Origin: Entoloma clypeatum
Taxonomy: Eukaryota > Basidiomycota > Agaricomycetes > Agaricales > Entolomataceae
DNA: 64,000 nt
Assembly: GCA_963565915.1 (NCBI GenBank)
Contig: OY751495.1
Span: forward strand, 682,001-746,000
Direction: 5' to 3'
A program made the position numbers and the translations under genes. This document shows, in pieces, positions 55,384 to 64,000 of this stretch (within the stretch, counting starts at the first letter, position 1; every line of letters begins with the position of its first letter). A model generated the notes under the pieces. That model was not told the origin of the DNA and did not search any database. It saw nothing but the letters and a program-made list of their open reading frames with translations.

Positions 55384-55742
55384 TGTTACATTCCGATCAG
55401 CTCCAACGATTTCCAACACCTCCGACACCTCCGACATTTTGACTAATACTTATTATGCATACTTACTGTTATGAATCTCGTTACTATGTACATTACTTAC
55501 ATCCGACCATGTTAAGCATCTCCGACAGCCACTCGTTATCCGACTCCGACGAAGCCACACGTCCTCCGACATGGTATTTAAACTTATGTAGAATTGTGTA
55601 TTAGCTTCAGTTTGAATATTCACTTAGATTCAACATCACACCTCTCGTCCTCTTTCCAACTCTTAACTTGAGTCTGATCTCTGACCTCCGATCCTCTGAT
55701 CCTCCGAAATAAGGACACCGACGTATTAGTGAGGGCGCAACA
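55384..55742 (+). repeat. E7 5' LTR
   Basis: 359 bp, TGTTACATTC to GCGCAACA. TATTTAAA at 55575-55582; GCTTCAGTTTG at 55614-55624 can pair, with two G-U pairs, with CAAGTTGAAGC at 55745-55755, which lies 2 nt after the LTR. Confidence 0.8.
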
Positions 55743-55893
55743 CACAAGTTGAAGCCAAGTCCTTGCCCCTACGTTGCACGCGCTCCGACCCTCCGACCTT
55801 CCGACATGTCCGACGTAGTCCGATGTTTTGTTGATCAGTTCTTAACAGTATATTCAAACTGCCACTCGCTTATCCATATTTCAAATTCCAGTT

Positions 55894-57080
55894 ATGGCAG
55901 CCCGCAACACTCAGAACTCCTGCACAGCGGCAGCCGCAGCGGAAGCTTCAAACCTGCAGGACACCAGGGCAACATTTCTACATATGTTCCAAGATATTCC
56001 CGCAGAAGAATCTGCACCCAAACCTGACCCCATATCTCCGACACCTCGTCTCCGAACACCTCAGACACAAGGACCTCCGATTCCTGAAGAATTCTGTCCT
56101 TTTAAATCTCCGACCTCTCCTTTTGACAATAACAATCCTTTCTGTCGCGAGCAAACTCCAAACCTCGCCGAAACAATTATGCTTATGACACAGGAGCTCC
56201 GACGTAGAGAGACTCCGAAGACTCCGAAAAAGAAATCAAAGGAACCCGACACTTTTGATGGTTCCGACTCTTGGAAACTTACTAGTTTCCTCGCTCAATG
56301 CACACTATATTTCCGAAACAACCCCGCCTTTGACGATGATGATAACAAAGTCAGTTTTGCTCTGTCGTACCTCCGAGGAACCGCGCTTGAATGGTTTGAG
56401 CCCACCCTCTTGGGAGAGTCCGACAACGACTCTGTCTGGTTGGACAACTGGTCCACCTTTGTGCACATCCTCCGATCCGAATTTGGACCTATCGATCCGA
56501 CCGGAGAAGCAGAGGATAGTCTGGATCACCTTCGGATGCGCGACAATCAGAAGATCCTATGTTACAACGTGGACTTCAAACGTCTTTCCGCTCGCACGCA
56601 GTGGGATGTTGGCGCGCTCCAATATTGGTACTATACCGGTTTAGCGGAACATATCAAAGATGTTTTAGGAACCTACCCCAAACCCAAGACTCTGGCCGAG
56701 TTGAAGATAATGGCCCATAACATCAATGCCCGCTACTGGGAACGTCAACACGAGAAATCATGCTCCTCCGACAAATCTACTCCGAAGTCCGACAAATCCG
56801 ACAAATCCGACAAGAAACAGACCCCCGCTTCATCATCCTCCAATAACAACTCATCGTCTAAACCCAACTCGCAACAACAACAAAAATCATCATCCACCTC
56901 TCCGAAATCCGCCCTCTCCGACAAACTTGGCAAAGATAGGAAATTAACTCCCCAAGAACGCCAACAATGATTTGACAATAATTTATGCATGTTTTGCGGC
57001 AATGTTGGTCATCGGGCTTCCGACTGCTCGAAAAAATCGTCTTCTAACGCCAAAGCAAAGGCCTGTGCGCCCAAGCTGAG
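55894..57080 (+). pseudogene. gag: E7 Gag, nonsense before zinc knuckle
   Basis: From ATG 55894, 358 residues to a TGA at 56968, where CGA is expected. In the same frame a zinc knuckle CMFCGNVGHRASDC follows. The gag helical domain is central (FDGSDSWKLTSFLAQC, LRGTALEWFEP). A Ser/Lys/Asp-rich linker precedes the stop. Confidence 0.82.
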
Positions 57081-57196
57081 GACAAATCGGAGAAGATGAC
57101 CAAGTCAGAAAAATAGTAAGCAGTCCTCAGATTCCAGCACGTACTGGGGATTGCGTTGACTCCTTTTGTGCACCTTTGGAAACCCTCTGACTCAAT

Positions 57197-60100
57197 GTGT
57201 CCGCTCTCTCAAATCCAAACTCTCTATGTATTGATTTGATATCTCCGACTTTTTCCGATTCTCTTCCAATAAAGACTCTTATTGATTCTGGTTCTACACA
57301 TTGCTTCGCAGATACCAGATTGATTTCTTCTTTAAACTTATCTCCGACTCTGATTCCTTCACCTATGGTTTTGAAACTCTTTGACGGTTCTTCAAATACT
57401 TATATCACGCAATCTATCAATCTTCCTCTCCGATTCCCTTCCGGTGAACTTCTGACTGTCGTGTTTTACGTGACAACCCTCGATTTGTCTTGTAATTTGG
57501 TTCTAGGACACAACTGGCTCACCCACTACAATCCGTTGATTGACTGGGTATTGGGCAGTATCTTATTCCGTTCTACGTTACCCGACACTCCGAGTCCGAC
57601 TCCGACGTCTACTGCTGAGGCAGCTCCGCCACCTCTGCAGTATCCGCCCTCTCCGATGGGCATCTCCGATCCGCTCACTCCGAACACCTCCGACCTGCCA
57701 CAGATTACCATGGTCAATGCAGCCGCATATCTCCATGCATGTAAAGCTCCTGGGGCATACACTTTCCATGTTCACCTCTCCGACATCTCCGACATCTCCG
57801 ACGACGCTCCCGATCTCTCTGGCATACCCGACACCCTTGCACCCCACCGACCCTACGACCTCAAGATCAATTTGGAGGAAGGTACTTCCCCTCCAATTGG
57901 TCCGATGTAGTCACTCTCGCAATCCGAACTTGGATCCCTCCGAGACTTCATTGACGAGCATCTCAATATCGGTTTTATTAAACCTTCTAGTTCACCTCAC
58001 AGCACTCCGATCCTCTTCGTCTGAAAGAAAGATGGATCACTCCGACTATGCGTCGACTACTGAGGCCTGAACAAAATCACAAAGAAGGACTGATACCCAC
58101 TTCCACTCATCTCCGACCTCTTAGCCACTGCGGAAAAGCACACATTTATACCACCATAGACCTCCGACACGCATACCACCTAGTCTGCATCGCTGAAGGT
58201 GACGAATGGAAAACTGCATTCCGCACTTGCTATGGATCATTTGAATGGTTAGTCATGCCATTCGGATTGTCTAACGCACCTGCAGCCTTTCAACATTTTA
58301 TGAATGACATCTTCTCCGACCTTCTGGACAACTGTGTTACTGTTTACCTCGACGACATCCTGATCTACTCCGACAACCCCGAGGAACACAAAAAACATGT
58401 CCAAGAAGTCCTCCGACGACTCCGACAACATGGTCTTTACGCCTGCGCCGACAAGTGCGACTTCTCTGCTGAAACTGTAGAATATCTTGGATTTATCCTT
58501 TCTCCTGACGGACTCAAAATGTCGGAAGAAAAAGTCAAGATTATTCAGGATTGGCCTGAACCGCGCAGAGTAAAGGACGTCCAGTCCTTTTTAGGTTTTG
58601 CAAACTTTTATCAATGTTTCATTCCATTCTATTCCAACATCACTATTCCACTCACTCATTTAACCAGGAAACATGCCACTTGGCTGTTCTCCGACGATGC
58701 TCAAACCGCTTTTAATGACCTGAAAAAGGCATTTACCACTGCTCCGATCCTGACACACTGGATCCCCAACTCTCCGATAATTGTCGAAACCAACACATCC
58801 GACTATGCCCTAGCGGCTATTCTGTCGATAGTCACCTCCGACAATGAAGTCCACCCCATCGCATTCCATTCCTGCACCTTCACGGCCCCCGAAGTAAACT
58901 ATGACACCCACGATAAGGAACTTCTTGCCATCTACGAAGCGTTTAAAATTTGGCGCCATTATCTCAAAGGCTCCGGTACTCCGATTGATGTCGTTACTGA
59001 CCACAAAAACCTCGAGTATTTTGCCACCACCAAAGTTCTTTCACACCGACAAGTCCGATGGTCGGAACACCTTTCCCAGTTCAACCTCGTCATCCGATTC
59101 CGCCCCGGCCGATTGGGAACTAAACCCGACTCTCTAACTAGAAGTTGGGATGTCTACCCTAAAGGGGGAAATAGCGACTACGTTGACATCAATCCGACCA
59201 ACCTCCGACCAGTCTTTTTGCAAGAACAGCTCTCCGCTTCAGTTCGCGTGACTCAACTCCTTGAGCCTGTCCTCCATGCAACCATTATCATGGACACACA
59301 GAAGCTCCACCATGACATACTCACAGCACTCCCTTCCGACACTCTTTACGACACTCTTTCTAAAGATCCTAAACCCCGCTGGTCTCTCGACCCCGATGGT
59401 TTCCTCCAACATGACGACCGGACACACGCATGTTCCCGACTCCGACGACCTCCGACTCCGAGTCCTACAGCACAAGCACAATCATATGCTTGCTGGACAC
59501 CCAGGTCAGAACAAGACACTCAGTCTCATTCAGTGTGATTACACCTGACCCAGAATACAAGATTTCATCAAAACTATTGCAAGTCATGTACCACTTGCAT
59601 GCGATTGAAGCCACAAAGACACAAGCCTTACGGCCTACTCAAACAGCTTCTGATCCCTGAATGTCCTTGGAATTCTATCTCAATGGATTTCATCGAGACC
59701 CTTCCGACCTCCGACAACTTCGATTCCATCCTCGTTATCATTGACCGATTAACGAAACAAAGTATCTTCATTCCGACAACCATTCACTGCACCTCCGAAG
59801 ACCTTGCCGTACTCTTCGTATTACACGTCTTCTCTAAACACGGCGTCCCCGAATTCGTCTCCCGATTCTTCCGATCTCTTGGAAAGGCTCTGAACATGAC
59901 CCTCCACTTCACCTCCGGTTACCACCCTGAAGGCGATGGCCAAACCAAACGCACTAACCAGACCCTCGAACAGTACTTGCGGATATTCTGCAACTACCAA
60001 CAGGATAACTGGTCCGCTCTCCTTCCGATTGCGGAGTTCGCGTACAACAACACACCAAGTGCTACCACTGGCATATCTCCCTTCTTTGCTAACAAGGGTT

Positions 60101-60735
60101 ACCATCCGAACATTACTGTTCACCCGGAACGAGACCTTGCCTCTTCCCGAGCCCGATCCTTCGTGACCGACTTAGACGAACTTCACCAGGAACTGAAAGC
60201 CACCATCTCCGACGCTCAATGATGTTACCAGAAGTCCTCCGACAATAATTGGATCGCACCTCCGATGTTTTCTGTCGGACAACAGGTTTTTGTCAAAGCA
60301 CAGTTCTTCCGCACAACATGCCCATCCAAGAAACTCTCAGAAAAGTACTTGGGACCATACGAGATCATTGCACAACCCGGCACACACTCCTTTACCCTCC
60401 GACTCCCCGACACATTCCGCGATGTTCACCCCGTCTACCACGTCTCCATGCTTGAACCCGCAACTCCGAACACCATTCCGAATCGGACCCAACCTCCGCC
60501 TCCTCCGATCAACATCGACGGAGAACTTGAGTATGAGATTGCTGAAATAGTCGACTCAAAGATCGACTGACAACGTAGCTGCAAGCTACTATATTTCGTC
60601 CGTTGGTTAGGATATGAAAACACTGATGAAGAATTCTCTTGGCTACCAGCCAATGAATTGGAAAAGGCCCCCGAGCTTATCTCCGACTTTCACTCCGCTT
60701 ATCCCGACAAACTGGGTCCACTCACATTGCTCTGA
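57197..60735 (+). pseudogene. pol: E7 Pol with many in-frame stops
   Basis: Protease (LIDSGSTHCF), RT (MPFGLSNAPAAFQHFMND; YLDD), RNase H (ETNTSDYALAA, with Asp to Asn next to the expected site; TDHKNLEYF), integrase zinc-finger remnant, core (SMDFIETLP; YHPEGDGQTKRTNQ), GPY module (YLGPYEII) and chromodomain (VRWLGYENTDEE). Stops: TAG 57908; TGA 58022, 58061, 58091, 60220 and 60568 (all readable as CGA); TGA 59546 (TGG expected). A 1-nt deletion near 59573 shifts frame, and about 24 nt with the integrase SDRG motif appear deleted near 59850. Inactive. Confidence 0.85.
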
Positions 60736-60763
60736 AACAAGAAAAAACAAGTACTATTTCTAT

Positions 60764-61779
60764 CTACTTAGTACATTGTTTCTTGTTTGACGGACCCTCC
60801 TCCTTGTCCAACTCCTCCTTGTCCGACTCCTCTTTCTCCGACTCCGCCTTCTCCGACGGCTCCGAAATCGACATGTCGGAATCATCCGACAGCCCCGGCA
60901 ACTCCAACCTCTTCCTATTCACAATATCCTTCCTTATTCTCCTCGCGATCCTCTTCTCCAGCCTTAATTTATGTGTCTCCTCTGCTGTATCCATCTCCGA
61001 CTCCGACTCCTCCTCCGATACCTCCGGCGACTTGGGTTGATACTCAGTGTTCACCGAGTCTTCAACTGCTGTTAGCAGTCGCCTCACCTGCCTCGTCTCC
61101 GCCAGTATCATCTTGAGGACACCCAAGGCGGTGTCCTCCGACCCACTCTCCGACGGCATCTCCGACGCCTTTTTCTTCCCCTTATCCACCTTCACCTTTT
61201 TCTTCACCTCCTTCACCTCCAACTTCCCCTCCGACGCTCCGACCTCGCACTTCTTCTTGTCTTTGACACAACCCTTACAGGACGACTTATTCCTAAAACA
61301 AAAAAAAAAGTTAAAGAAGAAAAGACGAACCAAAGAAGAACTCACTCGTCGTGTTCGCACTCGACGCCCTTCACAATGCACCTATCGCAGGTGCCGACCC
61401 CGACCCCAACTCCCGACCCCTCTCTGACCATCACCGACACCTCCTCCACCTTCCTCTTCTTCGTCGCCCTCTTCTTCTTCTCCGCCTGCGGCTCCCCCGA
61501 CCCCTTGCCCGACGTGCCTTGTGCAGCGGCCACCTCATTGGCCCTCTTCTGAGCCACCAGCTCCAACACCCGACGTGTTTCCTCCGCTACCCGCATCTCC
61601 TCTGCTACCCGCATCTCCTCTGCTACCCGCGCCGCCTCCGCAGCCCTCTCTTCCTCCGCTCTCCGCTCCTCCTCAGCCTTCTTGGCAGCCTCCTCCTCCG
61701 CTGCTCGCCTCTTAGCCTCCACCTCCATGAGTTTGGCCTGCAGCGCCTCCAATTCTTTCTGGAAATCAGTTGCTGACAT
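60764..61779 (-). CDS. Antisense spliced gene in E7: coiled-coil Zn2Cys6 protein
   Basis: Two exons (61346-61779 and 60764-61292) with a 53-nt intron (GTGAGT...TTTTAG, T-rich) give about 320 aa with no stop. Residues 1-95 are a strong Glu/Ala/Arg coiled coil; then a basic KKKRATKKRK patch; then six Cys at 131, 134, 141, 150, 153 and 160, spaced C-x2-C-x6-C-x8-C-x2-C-x6-C, the Zn2Cys6 binuclear cluster pattern. The fifth and sixth Cys lie in exon 2, so splicing is needed to build the cluster. A long acidic/basic tail follows. The gene lies between pol and the 3' LTR, opposite to pol. It could regulate the element or be a captured regulator; that is inference. Unlike gag and pol it shows no nonsense codon. 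Confidence 0.75.
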
Positions 61780-61947
61780 TTTGAGGAATTATCGGAAGAG
61801 TTTTTCAAGCGGAAAGATAATGGGGGGGAACAAGAAGAAAGAACCACTCAGACGGTATTTTCAACCAACGCATCACATGACGCAGTTCACGTGCACCGAC
61901 CACCTAGGTCCTTAGGCCTCATGGGTTCGGCCCTAAGGGGGAAATAC

Positions 61948-62252
61948 TGTTACATTCCGATCAGCTCCCACGATTTCCAACACCTCCGACACCTCCAACA
62001 TTTTGACTAATACTTATTATGCATACTTACTGTTATGAATCTTGTTACTACGTACATTACTTACATCCGACCATGTTAAGCATCTCCGACAGCCACTCGT
62101 TAGCCGACTCCGACAAAGCCACATGTCCTCCGACATAGTATTTAAACTTATGTAGAATTGTGTATTAGCTTCAGTTTGAATATTCACTGAGATTCGACAT
62201 CACACCTCTCATCCTCTTTCCAACTCTTAACTTGAGTCTGATCTCCGACCTC
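61948..62252 (+). repeat. E7 3' LTR, truncated by E6
   Basis: About 305 bp matching the E7 5' LTR, interrupted by the E6 LTR at 62253. ACCTC (62248-62252) is the candidate duplication; the matching copy lies off the window. Confidence 0.85.
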
Positions 62253-62655
62253 TGTTATGCTTAACAAACTGTTCCAAGGTTCGGGCAGAGTATGCAGGAA
62301 AGTGGAAAGGCGAAGAGCAATGTGATTGCTAAATCTAAGGAATCTACTACAGTACAGGAGGTTTATATAGGTACTGACTATCGGCGGTAGCAGATGAGTC
62401 AGTACTGCAGAAGGCAGTGCACATGAGTAAGGCGACTGCGGAAGGCTATGTACAATAAGTAAGCTGACTGCGGAAAGCGAGTCAGCGCGGGAGCAAAGTA
62501 TACTAAAGGGGCTGACAAAGTAAAGGTAGTGAGTCAGACTGGGAATCGAAGGTTGTGAAAGTAGACATTAGACGTAGTAAGCTCGTATGAGGGCGCCGAG
62601 CCGGGCCGATAAGTAAAAGTGATGATGTTGTCTGCATACCGTAGAGTCCGTAACA
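62253..62655 (-). repeat. E6 3' LTR, mosaic U3
   Basis: 403 bp. The outer and promoter parts resemble E5, while a central U3 stretch (CTTTAGTATACTTTGCTCCC and what follows) resembles E1. It adds about 32 bp over the E5 LTR. Confidence 0.8.
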
Positions 62656-62689
62656 TGTTCCCCTCTTCACGCTCTGTGTCCTCACAGAG

Positions 62690-63061
62690 TCACTGTCCCC
62701 ATCCCTCGTTGTTGCCGGGATCGGACCAGTTTGGGCTCTCCTTGAGACTCCAATCATATATCAACTCCTCGTTGATGGCAACGGCGAGTTCGAGGCCTTT
62801 GATAGCCAGCTGAATACGTCGATTTTCGATCACGAGGGTGCTGGTGTAATTTCCAAGAATTTGTTTTTCCTCGGGACTCGGGGCGACGGGGAGGTTGGAC
62901 AGCGAGTGAAGCCGGATATGCATCTGGCGGTGAAGGAGGTCGGCAAGGGAAGTTTCGAGGGCATGGATTTGGTCTCTCATGGAGAGTGCTTCGTTCATGA
63001 GGGCGGCGATGGCGGGGTTGATGTCGGTGGTGGAGGTGGAGGTAACGGTGGTGTTGGACAT
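62690..63061 (-). CDS. E6 ORF3: conserved extra protein
   Basis: A 123-aa copy of the ORF3 seen in E1 and E5, differing from E5 at only a few residues (for example NYTSTLVIENRRIQ against NYTSTLVIENRHIR). Same position, between pol and the 3' LTR. Confidence 0.8.
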   Translation of the reverse strand: MSNTTVTSTSTTDINPAIAALMNEALSMRDQIHALETSLADLLHRQMHIRLHSLSNLPVAPSPEEKQILGNYTSTLVIENRRIQLAIKGLELAVAINEELIYDWSLKESPNWSDPGNNEGWGQ

Positions 63062-63123
63062 GGCGGTGAGGATGGTTGAGAGATAGAAGAAGAAGGGGGA
63101 GGCTATATTGGGCAGGGAAAAGA

Positions 63124-64000
63124 CTAGAGCGGGGAACTCGGTGTGTGGTTGACTGATGAAGGTCGATACTGGTATGGATTTCGAACATTAGCTCGAGGTT
63201 CCCACGTGTTCTCTTCTGGGCCATATCCTTCCCACTGGACGAGGTACTGGATCTTTCCACGGAACTTTTGAGAGTCTAGAATTATGGACACATGGTACTC
63301 TTCTCGTCCTTCAACGATAATCGGGTCAGGGGCTGGTTTCTTCTTCTGGATGGCGTACTTCGGGGTTTTGTAAGGTGACAACAGGGTCTCGTTAAACACA
63401 GGGTGAATCATTTTCCAAGTCTTCGGAAGATTAAGAAGATATGCGCTAGCCCCTTTCTTCTCTAGGACCTTGAATGGTCCGTGTCGGAGTGCGTCAAGTT
63501 TCTTCGAGGGACGGTTAGTTCTGATGTTAGTCCCTTCCAGCCACACCTTGTCTCCAATGCGGTAGTTCCGAGATGGACTCCTTCGTGTATGAACTGTCTT
63601 CTTCATCTGATCCTGTGCCTGTTTCAGCGCTGCATTGGCTTCTTCTCGTGCTTGTTTGAGTTTTTCCAAGAAGCTGTTGGCAGCCGGGTTAGTGTCTTCC
63701 AACACAAGTTCTCCCTTCCAAGGATGCAAGCCATAGTTGAGGTAGAATGGTGTGTGCTTCGTCGCCTGATGTTCTTTGTCATTGTACTGGAATTCAGCAA
63801 TTGCGATCCATTCAGCCCAATCATCTTGCAGATGGTTGACGAAGTTTTGTAAGAACGCTTCTGTTTCCTGATGTGATCGTTCGGCCTGTCCATCAGTCTG
63901 TGGATGGTATGCAGTGGACAGATTCCTTTTGATCCCTGACATGCGGCAAAGTATCTCCATGAACTTCGCAGCAAACTGTGGTCTCCTGTCACTGATGATC
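63124..64000 (-). pseudogene. pol: E6 Pol, C-terminal part
   Basis: Integrase core from the right edge (SDRR instead of SDRG, as in E5; HPQTDGQAERSHQE), GPF module (LRHGPFKVLEKKG) and truncated chromodomain (YLVQWEGYG, TWEP). The N-terminal part lies off the window. Confidence 0.85.

Larger units (their letters stand above)
55384..62252 (+). mobile_element. Ty3/Gypsy chromodomain element E7, decayed, with antisense gene
   Basis: A third Gypsy family (TGTTACATTCCG), rich in CTCCGAC repeats. 5' LTR 55384-55742 (359 bp); the 3' LTR starts at 61948 after a purine tract (AAGGGGGAAATAC) and is cut at 62252 by E6. It is inserted in the KDZ gene. Gag and pol carry many in-frame stops, most explained by CGA to TGA. 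Between pol and the 3' LTR lies a gene on the opposite strand. Confidence 0.88.
62253..64000 (-). mobile_element. Ty3/Gypsy E6 (E1 family), 3' end, runs off window
   Basis: Minus-strand element: 3' LTR 62253-62655 (403 bp), purine tract (GAAGAGGGGAACA), ORF3, and the pol tail to the right edge. The body is near-identical to E5 over the shared part, including the same chromodomain-end indel, but the LTR U3 is different and mosaic. Confidence 0.88.

Overview
This window looks like a chromosome segment of a mushroom-forming fungus (Agaricomycetes, Basidiomycota). The evidence is genes split by short GT-AG introns of about 41 to 81 nt, chromodomain Ty3/Gypsy elements, Copia elements with a half-initiator-tRNA primer site, a KDZ transposase, and a TPR-CHAT gene, a DUF262 gene and a DUF5648-like gene. 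There is no sign of bacterial or organellar DNA. One assembly gap of 200 N lies at 37827-38026. Gene models and intron positions were read by eye and have not been checked against transcripts or databases.

Region 1 (1-25299) is a nested stack of transposons. A Copia element (E4, minus) is entered by a Ty3/Gypsy element (E3, minus). E3 is entered by a LINE (minus), an intact Gypsy element (E2, plus, 13626-19772) and a solo LTR (19917-20693). The LINE is entered by a further Gypsy element (E1, plus, 4202-10753). Three insertions have exact 5-bp target duplications: GTGGG for E1, GTGGG for E2 and CCGAT for the solo LTR. Removing E1 with one duplication restores the LINE ORF1 reading frame.

Region 2 (25300-37100) is a host gene island: a six-exon TPR-repeat/CHAT-protease gene (minus), a two-exon gene of unknown function (minus) between two inverted tRNA-His-like sequences, a DUF262 gene with very small exons (plus), and a small secreted DUF5648-like protein (minus).

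Region 3 (37100-43518) holds a degraded Copia element (E9), an interstitial CCCTAA tract, two arrays of short palindromic motifs, and a 5'-truncated multi-exon gene that seems to belong to a dispersed agaricomycete family.

Region 4 (43519-64000) is again transposon-rich: Gypsy E5 (plus), a Copia fragment (E8), a TRIM-like miniature with a tRNA-like body inside its LTR, a Harbinger-like fragment, a non-autonomous LTR element carrying an unrecognised protein gene, and a KDZ transposase fragment. The KDZ fragment is entered by Gypsy E7 (plus), which is entered by Gypsy E6 (minus, running off the right edge).

The most notable points are these. A conserved extra ORF (ORF3, about 122 aa) lies between pol and the 3' LTR in three Gypsy copies and looks protein-selected. 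E7 carries an antisense spliced gene for a coiled-coil/Zn2Cys6 protein. Three Gypsy families show a Tf1-like self-priming arrangement. The miniature LTR element has a tRNA-like LTR.
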